Shown: positions 33,970-43,085 of the stretch, one piece after another | Numbering within the stretch: position 1 is the stretch's first letter | Layout: every line of letters starts with the position of its first letter | The notes under the pieces: generated by a model | The model's database searches: none | What the model was told of the DNA's origin: nothing | The model's input: the letters and a program-made list of their open reading frames with translations, nothing else | Made by a program: the position numbers and the translations under genes | Source of the DNA: Vibrio sp. CB1-14 | GTDB lineage: Bacteria > Pseudomonadota > Gammaproteobacteria > Enterobacterales > Vibrionaceae | Assembly: GCF_040412085.2 (NCBI RefSeq) | Contig: NZ_CP115920.1 | Location: forward strand, 2,232,001 to 2,296,000 | Reading direction: 5' to 3' | DNA: 64,000 nt

Positions 33970-34944
33970 TTGGCTGAACCTGAAACACTTTGGTCACCTT
34001 GGAAGTTAGAGGGAGACGAGCTGATTACCGGTAAACAAGATGCGCTGCGCGTCACACTCCAAGAGCAAGAAACATCAGGTATTGATATCGTCAGCGATGG
34101 CGAACAAAGCCGCCAGCACTTCGTCACCACCTTTATTGAAAATTTGAGTGGTGTTGATTTTGAAAACAAGAAAACAGTGAGAATCCGTCACCGATACGAT
34201 GCCAGTGTGCCTGGCGTTGTCGGCTCCGTGAGCCGCCAAAAGCCGGTCTTTGTAGACGATGCCAAGTTTTTGCGCACACAGACAGATCAACCGATAAAGT
34301 GGGCTTTACCTGGGCCGATGACAATGGTGGACACACTTTATGATGATTATTACCAAGATCGTAGAACGCTTGCTTTTGAGTTTGCCAAAGCGCTAAACGA
34401 AGAGGCCAAAGAGCTGGAAGCCGCTGGCGTTAATATAATTCAGTTTGATGAGCCGGCTTTTAATGTCTTTCTCGATGAGGTTAATGATTGGGGCATACAA
34501 GCACTAGAAAAAGCCTGTGAAGGCTTAAAATGCGAAACTGCGGTTCACATCTGCTTTGGCTATGGAATCAAAGCCAACACTGATTGGAAAAAAACACTAG
34601 GCACAGAATGGCGCCACTATGAAAGAACATTTCCAGCGCTCCAAAAATCGACTATCGATATTATCTCTTTAGAGTGTCATAACGGTCGAGTGCCATTTGA
34701 AGTCCTTGAACTCCTAAAAGGCAAAAAAGTGATGGTCGGTGCCATTGATGTGGCCACGAATAACATTGAAACGCCCGAAGAAGTCGCGGCAACGATTCGC
34801 GAAGCGCTAAAGTATGTTGATGCCGATAAGCTATTGCCTTGCACCAACTGTGGCATGGCGCCTCTTTCAAGAGATGTGGCAAGAAACAAGCTACAGGCTT
34901 TAGCAGCTGGTGCTGAAATAGTCCTAAAAGAGCTCTGCGCTTAA
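33970..34944 (+). CDS. mesD: Core (folate-domain-free) methionine synthase MesD, possibly 5'-disrupted
   Basis: Homologous to the C-terminal catalytic half of MetE only; expected to methylate homocysteine to methionine without the folate-binding N-terminal domain. The 324 open residues show DIVSDGEQSRQHF, WALPGPMTM, the homocysteine/zinc-region NIIQFDEPAF, the zinc ligands His (VHICFGYG) and Glu (ISLECHNGRV), and the last zinc Cys in PCTNCGMAPLSRD. Opening at the only in-frame start after the TAA (TTG, 33970) drops about 15 residues of the conserved N-terminus, so function is uncertain. Follows mesX by 80 bp and precedes a TauE-family permease by 55 bp. Confidence 0.8.
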   Translation: MAEPETLWSPWKLEGDELITGKQDALRVTLQEQETSGIDIVSDGEQSRQHFVTTFIENLSGVDFENKKTVRIRHRYDASVPGVVGSVSRQKPVFVDDAKFLRTQTDQPIKWALPGPMTMVDTLYDDYYQDRRTLAFEFAKALNEEAKELEAAGVNIIQFDEPAFNVFLDEVNDWGIQALEKACEGLKCETAVHICFGYGIKANTDWKKTLGTEWRHYERTFPALQKSTIDIISLECHNGRVPFEVLELLKGKKVMVGAIDVATNNIETPEEVAATIREALKYVDADKLLPCTNCGMAPLSRDVARNKLQALAAGAEIVLKELCA

Positions 34945-34999
34945 CATCTCGTTTGTTGGTTTTTATTTGTAATCATTTTAACGTTATCGATTTTTGAAT

Positions 35000-35812
35000 A
35001 TGATTGAGTTTCTAAGCAACAATATTTCAACACTTATAGCTCTAATTGCAACGGGCGCATTTGCAGGCGTCTTAGCGGGATTGTTAGGGGTGGGCGGAGG
35101 CATCGTTATCGTACCCGTCTTGTTCTTCATTTTTCAGAGTTTTGGTGTATCGCCAGAATCCGCGATGGTCGTGGCAACAGCGACCTCTTTGGCCACGATT
35201 ATTCCAACTTCAATCAGTTCTATCCGCTCCCACAAGCGAAAAGACAATGTCGACTTCGATCTTTTAAAGCACTGGGCGATGTTTATTTTTATTGGGGTTT
35301 TGGCTGGAAGCTGGCTGGTAACGCGCATGAACGGCACGTGGCTTGGCGCAATAGCAAGCATGTCTGCTCTTAATATGCTATTTCGAACGGGTAAGTCAGC
35401 GATGTTTCAATCATTACCCGGTAAAGGCGGACAAGTGGCTATGGGCACTTCTGTCGGCTTTTTTAGCTCAATGGTTGGCATCGGTGGTGGCACTATATCC
35501 GTTCCGCTTCTGACACTTTACAATTACCCCGCTCACAAAGCCGTTGGCACAGCAGCTGCTATCGGATTAATTATTTCTCTACCTGGCGCTGTCACTATGC
35601 TTATTTTAGGTCAATCACCTGCCGACGCCCCGGTAGGGACATTTGGTCTTGTCAACCTATTGGCGTTCCTATGCATTGTGCCTCTGACAGTCTTGTTTGC
35701 ACCCATAGGGGCTTCTCTAGCCTCGAAACTGGACGCGAATAAGCTCAAAAAAGTGTTTGCTGTCGTACTGCTAATTACCGGAGTACGTATGCTAGTGCAA
35801 TTGCTTTTGTAG
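35000..35812 (+). CDS. TauE/SafE family sulfite/sulfonate-type permease
   Basis: A 270-residue inner-membrane protein with about eight helices in two repeats, each with the family's Gly-rich motif (GLLGVGGGIVIVPVL near the start, VGIGGGTISVPLL in the middle). The family includes exporters of sulfite, sulfoacetate and related small anions. ATG at 35000 (a TTG two codons earlier is possible). It is 55 bp after mesD and ends at a strong terminator, so it may be the last gene of the mesX-mesD transcript and handle a sulfur or C1 by-product; the substrate is unproven. Confidence 0.82.
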   Translation: MIEFLSNNISTLIALIATGAFAGVLAGLLGVGGGIVIVPVLFFIFQSFGVSPESAMVVATATSLATIIPTSISSIRSHKRKDNVDFDLLKHWAMFIFIGVLAGSWLVTRMNGTWLGAIASMSALNMLFRTGKSAMFQSLPGKGGQVAMGTSVGFFSSMVGIGGGTISVPLLTLYNYPAHKAVGTAAAIGLIISLPGAVTMLILGQSPADAPVGTFGLVNLLAFLCIVPLTVLFAPIGASLASKLDANKLKKVFAVVLLITGVRMLVQLLL

Positions 35813-35828
35813 GTACGGCGGTCATAAA

Positions 35829-35860
35829 AAACGTCAGGCAAATACCTGACGTTTTTCTTT
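35829..35860. terminator. Bidirectional terminator between tauE-like gene and dkgB
   Basis: Stem AAACGTCAGG (35829-35838) / CCTGACGTTT (35845-35854) with A-run before and TTTTT-CTTT after; serves both convergent genes. Confidence 0.85.
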
Positions 35861-35886
35861 CATCCTTCGCAGCTAACTCACCAAAT

Positions 35887-36693
35887 CTAGTCCCAATCTG
35901 GTGCGAAATCTGGGTTTGCCAAACGATGACCTCGATCGAGATGGGCAATGGTCTCCATATCTTCATCGGTTAGCATCACATCCACGTAGCCAAGATTGCT
36001 CTCGATGTTAGCCTTCTTAGTCGATGATGGAATGGTCACGAAGCCCGATTTCGCCATCCACGCTAACACAACTTGTGCAGGTGTCGACTGATGTTTCTCT
36101 GCAATGTGTTTAATTGAGCCGTCCTTCAGTACGTCACCGTATGCAAATGGCATATAGCCGGTTACGATGAGACGGTGCTGCTGACAAAAATCGACAACCT
36201 GACGGTTCTGCAGATAAGGGTGAACCTCAACTTGGTTGGTGTAGAGAACGTCCTCGCCTAAAATAGCAATCGCCTGCTGCATTTGCACGACGGTAAAGTT
36301 AGATACGCCAATATGACGAGCAAGACCCGTATCCTGCGCGTGTTTAAGTTCCTGTAGATACTCTTCCATTGGGACTGCATCGTCTTTTAGAGGCCAGTGG
36401 ATCAATAGCAAATCAACCTGCTCTAGCTGCAAGTCTTTTAGACTCTCATCAAGGCTTGGAATGAAAGACGCTTTCCCCAGCTTGTCCATCCAGATTTTGG
36501 TGGTGACATACAGCTCTTCACGCGCAATACCCGAATCCGCAATAGCCTGACCTACTTCTTTTTCGTTACCGTAGATCTGCGCGGTATCAATGTGACGATA
36601 TCCCGCCTCTAACGCCATTTTTACCGAATTGTAGGCATCCTCGCCTTTCAAACGAAATGTACCAGCACCAAGCGTTGGAATTGAAAGGGACAT
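35887..36693 (-). CDS. dkgB: Aldo-keto reductase, 2,5-diketo-D-gluconate reductase B type
   Basis: NADPH-dependent reductase for small aldehydes/ketones such as methylglyoxal and 2,5-diketo-gluconate. The 268-residue protein shows the AKR tetrad: Asp and Tyr in HIDTAQIYGNE (about 36-46), Lys in TTKIWMD, His in LLIHWPL; NADP-binding IPSSTKKANIESNL near the C-terminus. Length and the missing C-terminal extension match DkgB. ATG at 36693 preceded by AGGAG-like sequence. Monocistronic. Confidence 0.9.
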   Translation of the reverse strand: MSLSIPTLGAGTFRLKGEDAYNSVKMALEAGYRHIDTAQIYGNEKEVGQAIADSGIAREELYVTTKIWMDKLGKASFIPSLDESLKDLQLEQVDLLLIHWPLKDDAVPMEEYLQELKHAQDTGLARHIGVSNFTVVQMQQAIAILGEDVLYTNQVEVHPYLQNRQVVDFCQQHRLIVTGYMPFAYGDVLKDGSIKHIAEKHQSTPAQVVLAWMAKSGFVTIPSSTKKANIESNLGYVDVMLTDEDMETIAHLDRGHRLANPDFAPDWD

Positions 36694-36845
36694 GATTTCT
36701 CCTTAGTTTTGATTGTTATCCATTCAGTCTACCAAGTTGCCGGATGACAATTTATTACCAAAGTCACAAATGTCTTTTGTCTTATTTGCAAAAGTCCCTC
36801 TTACTTAATCTCATACTGTAAATGAGAGAAGTACTGATAAAAGGC

Positions 36846-37205
36846 CTACAGGCTTAGCTGATGCGTTTCAGCAATCAACTCATTTTGATAACGCCGTGAA
36901 TCCCCATTATCACTTGAAAACTTAAGTAATACCCGCGTGATCCCATTGCGATAGTGAACTAATGCGCTGTCTGCACCTTGTTGATGAGTATCTGTATATC
37001 GATAGTAAATATCCTTGTCGCTCGCCTGCTTTGACAATCGCTCTAAGATCGAGTGGTTATCTAGTTTTGGCCCAAAGTAAGCAACACTTGGCTTACCATC
37101 TAGAGGTGGAAGCTCAATAAGGTCAACGTCCGTAAGTTGTGGAGCCTGCGTCACTATGTCAAATAACGCAGCGTCAGCAGAGAGAATATTGAGATATGAG
37201 CTCAT
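36846..37205 (-). CDS. Small cytoplasmic protein of unknown function
   Basis: A 119-residue soluble protein without signal peptide or recognised domain. It reads MSSYLNILSADAALFDIVTQAP and ends in a charged helix-like stretch. AAGGAA lies upstream of the ATG. It sits alone between dkgB and the gnd terminator. Frame length and start support a real gene; no function can be proposed. Confidence 0.65.
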   Translation of the reverse strand: MSSYLNILSADAALFDIVTQAPQLTDVDLIELPPLDGKPSVAYFGPKLDNHSILERLSKQASDKDIYYRYTDTHQQGADSALVHYRNGITRVLLKFSSDNGDSRRYQNELIAETHQLSL

Positions 37206-37379
37206 GGCGTTTCCTTCTTAAGTAGTCCTTTTGATAACTGTCCAATGTTATCTATGAAAGTCGTTCCATTATGACAGACGGTCACCTTTGTCGTGCGTTA
37301 GAAGGTATCTTATTTTCGAATAGGTCTCGCAGTGATGCGAGAACACTGTGACCTGCTTCTGTTTCTTGCCATTGGACGA

Positions 37380-37407
37380 AAAAAAGCCTCGCTAAATAGC
37401 GAGGCTT
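37380..37407 (-). terminator. Terminator of the zwf-gnd unit
   Basis: Stem AAGCCTCGCT (37384-37393) / AGCGAGGCTT (37398-37407) followed on the minus strand by a run of seven T. Confidence 0.85.
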
Positions 37408-37436
37408 AATATTCGTTGTTCTAGATGTCGAACGGA

Positions 37437-38885
37437 TTACACGTCGTAAGTTGTAGACGCTGTATCGCCGCCTGTACCAGTCCAGTTAGTGTGGAAGAAC
37501 TCACCACGTGGACGGTCAGTACGCTCGTAAGTGTGAGCACCGAAGTAGTCACGTTGAGCTTGAAGCAAGTTCGCTGGCAAACGCGCTGTTGTGTAGCCGT
37601 CTAGGAAAGACAGTGCCGAAATCGTACATGGCATTGGAATGCCTGCTTCTAGAGATTTCGCTGCTACTTTACGCCATGCCGCTAGGCTGCCTTTCAGGAT
37701 GTTTTTGAAGTACTCATCAGAACCTAGGAACGCGATATCTGGGTTCGCTTCGTATGCATCACGGATGTTACCTAGGAACGCGCTGCGGATGATACAACCA
37801 CCACGCCACATTAGTGCTACGTTACCGTAGTTTAGATCCCAACCATTCTCGTTTGACGCTTCACGCATTAGCATGAAACCTTGAGCGTAAGAGATGATCT
37901 TTGATGCTAGTAGTGCTTGACGAAGTGCATCAACCCACTCTTGCTTGTCACCTTCTACTGGTGTGATTGTCTTACCGAATAGAGACTCAGCTTCAACGCG
38001 TTGGTCTTTAAGAGCAGACAGACAGCGAGAGAAAACAGACTCAGAGATAAGCGTTAGTGGAATACCTAGGTCTAGTGCGTTGATACCTGTCCATTTACCT
38101 GTACCTTTTTGGCCGGCAGTATCAAGGATTTTCTCTACTAGTGGCTCACCGTCTTCATCTTTGTAACCAAGGATGTCAGCCGTGATTTCTACTAAGTAGC
38201 TGTCTAGTTCTGTCTTGTTCCAATCTGCGAATACAGCCTGCATTTCGTCAGCAGACATGCCTAGACCATCTTTCATGAACTGGTACGCTTCAGTGATCAG
38301 CTGCATGTCACCGTATTCGATGCCGTTGTGTACCATTTTAACGAAGTGACCTGCACCATCGTTACCAACCCAGTCACAGCAAGGCTCACCAGCGTCAGTT
38401 TTTGCAGAGATACCTTGGAAGATAGGCTTAACCGCTTCCCAAGCTTCAGCCGCGCCGCCTGGCATGATTGAAGGACCAAAACGAGCGCCTTCTTCACCAC
38501 CAGAAACACCTGTACCAATGAAGTGAATGCCTTTCTCACGACACTCAGCAACGCGACGGTTCGTATCTGGGTAGTTTGTGTTACCGCCATCAATGATGAT
38601 GTCGCCTTTGTCTAGTAGGGGTACTAGTGCTTCGATGAACTTATCGACAACGTCACCAGCACGTACCATTAGCATCACTTTACGTGGCGATTCTAGCTTC
38701 TCAACTAGCTCTTCTAGTGAGTATGCGCCAACAATGTTGGTACCTTTCGCTGGGCCTTCTAGGAACTCGTCAACTTTTGCAGCAGTACGGTTGTGAGCCA
38801 CAACTTTAAAGCCATGGTCATTCATGTTTAGGATAAGGTTCTGACCCATTACCGCCAGACCAATTACACCAATATCACCTTTCAT
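37437..38885 (-). CDS. gnd: 6-phosphogluconate dehydrogenase (decarboxylating)
   Basis: Third step of the oxidative pentose phosphate pathway: 6-phosphogluconate to ribulose 5-phosphate, CO2 and NADPH. The 482-residue protein (normal length) has the NADP fold GVIGLAVMGQNL (about 5-16), VDKFIE...GDIIIDGGN, the signature GVSGGEEGARFGPSIMPGG and the catalytic Lys/Asn in HFVKMVHNGIEYGDMQ. Start at 38885 (MKGDIGV) follows GGAGAG; upstream in-frame codons reach 38900. It follows zwf after only 95 bp, with no pgl between. Confidence 0.95.
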   Translation of the reverse strand: MKGDIGVIGLAVMGQNLILNMNDHGFKVVAHNRTAAKVDEFLEGPAKGTNIVGAYSLEELVEKLESPRKVMLMVRAGDVVDKFIEALVPLLDKGDIIIDGGNTNYPDTNRRVAECREKGIHFIGTGVSGGEEGARFGPSIMPGGAAEAWEAVKPIFQGISAKTDAGEPCCDWVGNDGAGHFVKMVHNGIEYGDMQLITEAYQFMKDGLGMSADEMQAVFADWNKTELDSYLVEITADILGYKDEDGEPLVEKILDTAGQKGTGKWTGINALDLGIPLTLISESVFSRCLSALKDQRVEAESLFGKTITPVEGDKQEWVDALRQALLASKIISYAQGFMLMREASNENGWDLNYGNVALMWRGGCIIRSAFLGNIRDAYEANPDIAFLGSDEYFKNILKGSLAAWRKVAAKSLEAGIPMPCTISALSFLDGYTTARLPANLLQAQRDYFGAHTYERTDRPRGEFFHTNWTGTGGDTASTTYDV

Positions 38886-38980
38886 CATTCTCTCCATCAA
38901 TTCGGCAACTTAACTTGCTGCTTTGAAATTTTTGGTCGCGCCAAGTTGTGCAGCTCTCCTAGCGCGACATAATTCTTTGA

Positions 38981-40483
38981 TTACAGTTCGCAGTAATCTG
39001 TGTCAGTCAGGTTCTTACAAGGGAAGCGCCATGCGCGACCGTCGTTTTGAAGCAGCTGATCACACTCTTTAGGACCCCAAGTACCACATGCATAGCCAAA
39101 GAGCGCTTGTGGATCTTGTTTGAAGTCCAGAATTGGTTGTACAAACTCCCAACATGCCTCAACCGCATCACTTCGAGCGAACAGCGTAGCATCACCATTT
39201 AGCGCATCAAGAAGAAGACGTTCGTATGCTGTAAGCATTTGTGTTTCTTGCAATGACGCGTAGTGGAAGTTCATCTTCACTTCTTTGGCATTGAAACCTG
39301 CGCCTGGCTCTTTTAAGCCAAAGCTCATTTGAATGCCTTCATCCGGCTGAATACGAATGATCAGTTTGTTTTCTGGCGCATCTTTACCAAACACTGGGTG
39401 CGGCGTTTGTTTAAAGTGAATCACAACTTCAGTCACACGTGTTGGCAAACGTTTACCTGTGCGCACATAAAAAGGCACGCCATTCCAACGCCAGTTGTCG
39501 ATAAACATCTTCAAACCAACGTAGGTTTCCGTACGCGAGTCATCCGCTACGCCATGTTCATCACGATAGCTAGGCAGGAACTGCCCGCGAACGTTTGATT
39601 CTGTGTATTGACCCAATACAAGGTTGTTTCGCAAATCGTCATCAGATAGCGGACGCAGACATTGCAGCACTTTAACCACTTCGTTGCGAATCGCGTCAGC
39701 ATTAATTTGTGCCGGAGATTCCATGCCTACCATTGCTAGTACTTGTAGCAAGTGGTTTTGGAACATATCGCGCACCGCGCCAGAGCCATCGTAATAGCCA
39801 CCACGCTCTTCAACACCGAGGAATTCCGCGCCAGTGATTTCGACGTAGTCGACATACTGGTGGTTCCAAAGCGGTTCAAACATCGCATTTGAGAAACGCA
39901 GAACAAGTAGGTTCTGAACCGTTTCTTTACCAAGGTAGTGGTCGATACGATAGATTTGGTGCTCTTGGAAGTGCTCGTGGATCTCTTTGTCGAGTTTACG
40001 TGCAGACGCCAAGTCATAGCCAAATGGCTTTTCGATAATGAGGCGTTTCCAGCCTTGGCTTTCATCATTAAGGCCGTGAGCAGCTAGGCTCGCAGGGATA
40101 ATGCTGTAAAGGCTTGGCGGCGTCGCCAAATAGAATAGCGTGTTACGTTGTTCAAAACCGTATTGGTTAGCAACGTCATCAAGGCGGGTTGCGAGTTTCG
40201 CGTAGTCTTGAGTATCTGAGGTATCAATCGCTTGATAATGAAGATGGTTACAAAATGCTTCGAGCGTTTCTGGCTCGGTCTTTTCCATCTCTTGCAAAGA
40301 AGTTTTCAACTTCTCGCGATAAGACTCATCACTGTACTGAGTACGGCTGACACCAAGAATAGCAAATGATTTTGGTAGCTGGTCGCTAGCGTACAAATGG
40401 TAAAGAGCAGGGATCAACTTACGGTACGTAAGGTCGCCTGAAGCACCAAAAATCACGATGCTACTGTTTTCAGGTATTACCAT
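38981..40483 (-). CDS. zwf: Glucose-6-phosphate 1-dehydrogenase
   Basis: Oxidises glucose 6-phosphate to 6-phosphoglucono-lactone with NADP. The 500-residue protein has the nucleotide motif [15 protein letters not shown] (about 8-22), EKPFGYD and the catalytic RIDHYLGKE (about 178-186), and the C-terminal domain typical of the family. Full length. Upstream of gnd on the same strand, sharing its terminator. The lactone it makes would normally be hydrolysed by Pgl, which is not encoded here. Confidence 0.95.
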   Translation of the reverse strand: MVIPENSSIVIFGASGDLTYRKLIPALYHLYASDQLPKSFAILGVSRTQYSDESYREKLKTSLQEMEKTEPETLEAFCNHLHYQAIDTSDTQDYAKLATRLDDVANQYGFEQRNTLFYLATPPSLYSIIPASLAAHGLNDESQGWKRLIIEKPFGYDLASARKLDKEIHEHFQEHQIYRIDHYLGKETVQNLLVLRFSNAMFEPLWNHQYVDYVEITGAEFLGVEERGGYYDGSGAVRDMFQNHLLQVLAMVGMESPAQINADAIRNEVVKVLQCLRPLSDDDLRNNLVLGQYTESNVRGQFLPSYRDEHGVADDSRTETYVGLKMFIDNWRWNGVPFYVRTGKRLPTRVTEVVIHFKQTPHPVFGKDAPENKLIIRIQPDEGIQMSFGLKEPGAGFNAKEVKMNFHYASLQETQMLTAYERLLLDALNGDATLFARSDAVEACWEFVQPILDFKQDPQALFGYACGTWGPKECDQLLQNDGRAWRFPCKNLTDTDYCEL

Positions 40484-40560
40484 CTTTTTTCCTTAGACAA
40501 TGGGGCAATTGTTTAGCGGACGCAATGTTAACAGCGTGCTAGATAAAAAGAAAATAAGTT

Positions 40561-40583
40561 TTGCCTATCCAAAGGATAGGCAA
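40561..40583 (-). terminator. Probable terminator of the LacI-family gene
   Basis: Perfect 10-bp stem TTGCCTATCC (40561-40570) / GGATAGGCAA (40574-40583), loop AAA; on the minus strand it runs into AACTTATTTTC. Also lies just upstream of zwf, so it could influence zwf expression. Confidence 0.6.
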
Positions 40584-40643
40584 ATTCACTCGAATGATAA
40601 GGTCTGACCACGTCTAGTATAGACGCAGATAAACAAAGCGAGG

Positions 40644-41645
40644 TTACTTGGTACTATTTCGCTCAATAAAGCGCACCGGCACCATCAAACGCACTAAGCT
40701 AGAGTCTTTCTCTTTTATCTGATTTGAAATGATTTTTACCGACTCGCGAGCAAGACGGGCGAAGTCTTGACGGAAGGTAGACAGCTGATAGCTTAGCCAT
40801 GTTGCTTGAGGAATATCATCAAAGCCAATGACCTGCACATCATTTGGCACATCTAGATTGAACTCAAAACGGGCGATATCCATAAAGGCCATTGCTAAAT
40901 TGTCAGTTGCACAGAATACGGCTTGAGGCGGCTTCCCAGCGCTCAGCAGTGTGCGGATCTCGTCAAGCGAGCCACTATAGTCATAGTTTGCTTCAATGAC
41001 TCTCGGTGACTTACCGGTTAACGTTTGAAACTCGTCGCAAAAGCCATTGACGCGCTCTTGGTTCGTAAAAGTCGGTACTTCACCAGTTAAATACACCACA
41101 TCATTGAGTGCGCTATCAGCAAACTTTTGAGCCGCAATTTGACCTGCCGAGTAGTTATCACTAATCACGTAGCTACTCTTAGTCCCTTCGACCACTCTCG
41201 CGTACTGAACGATAGGAATATTAAACTCTTCACACTCTTCATACAGCGCGGTATTGAACGTTGCCGATGCGGCGATCACCCCATCGACACGATACTGGAA
41301 AATATTAGGAATCGAATGACTATCACCATCGACTTGCCAGGGTATCAACACCGCTGAGTAGCCCAGCTTTTGCAGTTCACTACTGATAAGCTGTAACGTT
41401 TTCATATGGATTGGATAGTCTGCATCGGGGAAAACTAAACCAATCAGCTTGGATTGATTCGTTGTTAAGCTGCGCGCGAAAGCGTTTGGACGGTAGTTCA
41501 GCGCTTTAGCTGCTTCAAATACCTTTTGTTTCGTTTTTTCAGATACCGAACTGCCCTCGACAAACACTCGAGAGACCGTAGACTGCGAAACGCCGGCCAA
41601 TTTAGCGACGTCTTTGGATGTGACCGTTTGTTTTGGGATATTCAT
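40644..41645 (-). CDS. LacI-family transcriptional regulator
   Basis: A 333-residue regulator with the LacI HTH and hinge (VTSKDVAKLAGVSQSTVSRVF, about 8-28; RPNAFARSLTTNQSKLIGLV) and a periplasmic-binding-protein-like effector domain (about 65-333; VIGFDDIPQATW). Effector unknown, probably a sugar or sugar acid. It is the last of four co-oriented genes (MFS, SnoaL-like, porin, regulator), each with its own spacing of 100-190 bp, and lies next to zwf. Likely represses the module and perhaps the divergent SSS operon. Confidence 0.9.
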   Translation of the reverse strand: MNIPKQTVTSKDVAKLAGVSQSTVSRVFVEGSSVSEKTKQKVFEAAKALNYRPNAFARSLTTNQSKLIGLVFPDADYPIHMKTLQLISSELQKLGYSAVLIPWQVDGDSHSIPNIFQYRVDGVIAASATFNTALYEECEEFNIPIVQYARVVEGTKSSYVISDNYSAGQIAAQKFADSALNDVVYLTGEVPTFTNQERVNGFCDEFQTLTGKSPRVIEANYDYSGSLDEIRTLLSAGKPPQAVFCATDNLAMAFMDIARFEFNLDVPNDVQVIGFDDIPQATWLSYQLSTFRQDFARLARESVKIISNQIKEKDSSLVRLMVPVRFIERNSTK

Positions 41646-41714
41646 TTATAGTAATCATTCACCTAACCGATGGCGCACAATGTATCATAAAAATGGTACG
41701 TATGCATAAACAGA

Positions 41715-41745
41715 AAAGCCTTACATCGTTTAAATGTAAGGCTTT
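41715..41745 (-). terminator. Terminator of the porin gene
   Basis: Perfect 12-bp stem AAAGCCTTACAT (41715-41726) / ATGTAAGGCTTT (41734-41745), followed on the minus strand by TCTGTTTATG. Confidence 0.75.
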
Positions 41746-41835
41746 AGCCGTTAACAATAATCTAAAATGGGTTGTACCCATCAACCCGCAACAATTACCT
41801 GTTCCCAAATTGCTACAGGTTGAGGGAACACTTCA

Positions 41836-42939
41836 TTAGAAGTAGTAACGAATACCCGCAGAGAATTGGTTGTCGCGGTTATCGTAGTGATCTTGCACAT
41901 ATTGGTCGTTACCTTGATCAAACTGGTATTCTGCCCAAAGAAGGAAGGTATTCTTGGTGAAGTGATACTCTAAGCCAGGAATAACCGTTTGACGCTCATA
42001 CCCGCTACCATTGTCATCAGTGCTGGCCAAGTAGTTAAGGTTAAGTGTTGGGCGCAGACCATTATCAAAGTGATAGTATGTGTAAAGCTCAGCACCGCGT
42101 GAGTCATAGAACTCGGCGTTGTCATTGACTTCCCAGTTTGAACCTTGGCTGTATGTCGCACCAACATAGAAACCACCTAGCGAGTAGTTTGCACCCAACA
42201 GCGCGATACGTTGGATGTCACCATCACTGATATTCGATGCATTTTCGATATCCGTGAGCTCATTCTGGTGATAAGCCAGACCAAGCGTCAACCCATTCCC
42301 AAATGCATAAGATGTCGACGCTCCTATACCATTTTTCAGCGTAGCGGTTGCGCTGCCAGCAAGTGCCACATCGTTTCGTGTGGTTTGGTAGGTAAAGCCA
42401 TATTTCCAATCACCACCGACGTTGTTACGGTAAGTGATAGAGTTTTCCGCGCGGCCCGTACCAGAGGCAATACCCCAGTCCGCCAAGTTGTAATAACCCG
42501 TACCGCGAGAGCCATACGTACGACCCAAGTCGGTGTACCAAGCTACATCGTAGAATGTACTCCACTGTTTAGTACCAGCGGCAATCTTACCCCACTTCTC
42601 GTGTTCTAAACCTGCGTATAGTAGACGGCTATAGATATCATTGGCAGTCGACGAAGAGTTGTAGCCCCACTCTGCATGACCAAAGCCTTGCCACCCGTTA
42701 TCTAGTTGCTTAACACCTTTAAAGCCGAAACGGGAACTACCACTGTTGAACTCATCACTGCGCGCTTCATAGTCACCTGCGCTGTTATTAAAATCACGCG
42801 CTTTGTTTTGGTAACGAACTTCAAAACGGCCATCAATTGTTAAGGTGTCACCATTGTCATTGGTAAAAGTGTGTGCGGCCATCGCAGACGCAGAAGTCAG
42901 TGCGGTTAATACAAGTACACTTAATGCAGACTTTTTCAT
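41836..42939 (-). CDS. Outer-membrane general porin (Vibrio type)
   Basis: A 367-residue precursor with signal peptide (about 1-21, ending SAMA-AH) and a Gram-negative porin beta-barrel: the opening TFTNDNGDTLTIDGRFEVRYQ and SSRFGFKG, many alternating strands, and a C-terminal YYF for BAM insertion. Likely a trimeric channel with the constriction loop around the GSRGTGYYNLADWG segment. Its place between a SnoaL-like enzyme gene and a LacI gene suggests expression tuned to one nutrient rather than a housekeeping OmpU-type role. ATG at 42939 with AGGAAG upstream. Confidence 0.88.
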   Translation of the reverse strand: MKKSALSVLVLTALTSASAMAAHTFTNDNGDTLTIDGRFEVRYQNKARDFNNSAGDYEARSDEFNSGSSRFGFKGVKQLDNGWQGFGHAEWGYNSSSTANDIYSRLLYAGLEHEKWGKIAAGTKQWSTFYDVAWYTDLGRTYGSRGTGYYNLADWGIASGTGRAENSITYRNNVGGDWKYGFTYQTTRNDVALAGSATATLKNGIGASTSYAFGNGLTLGLAYHQNELTDIENASNISDGDIQRIALLGANYSLGGFYVGATYSQGSNWEVNDNAEFYDSRGAELYTYYHFDNGLRPTLNLNYLASTDDNGSGYERQTVIPGLEYHFTKNTFLLWAEYQFDQGNDQYVQDHYDNRDNQFSAGIRYYF

Positions 42940-43011
42940 TTGCTTCCTACTTTACAGGCAATAGAAAGCCTCCGTGCCTAACAGCCCGTTAAAAATAATC
43001 ATCAGGGAATA

Positions 43012-43072
43012 TGATGCCACGTCCTGTGGCATCAGTTGGGAGCTGGCTTGAGGTTGAGAGGACACTCAAGCC
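43012..43072. repeat. Two adjacent hairpins between the SnoaL-like and porin genes
   Basis: First stem TGATGCCAC (43012-43020) / GTGGCATCA (43026-43034); second GGCTTGAG (43045-43052) / CTCAAGCC (43065-43072). Both fall within the 146-bp gap. They may stop the SnoaL-like transcript or protect the porin mRNA's 5' end; no T-run is present. Confidence 0.5.
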
Positions 43073-43085
43073 GTAGGTTTTGCTT

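Noticed and set aside
33970..33972. TTG at 33970 as the natural mesD start
   Set aside because: No ribosome site, and upstream codons in the same frame still encode the conserved MesD N-terminus; reported only as the open frame, with the nonsense codon noted.
38886..38980. Possible remnant of pgl between zwf and gnd
   Set aside because: Only 95 bp, with stops in all frames and nothing resembling Pgl.
42211..42609. 132-codon frame antisense to the porin
   Set aside because: No ribosome site and no domain; explained by codon bias of the porin on the other strand.
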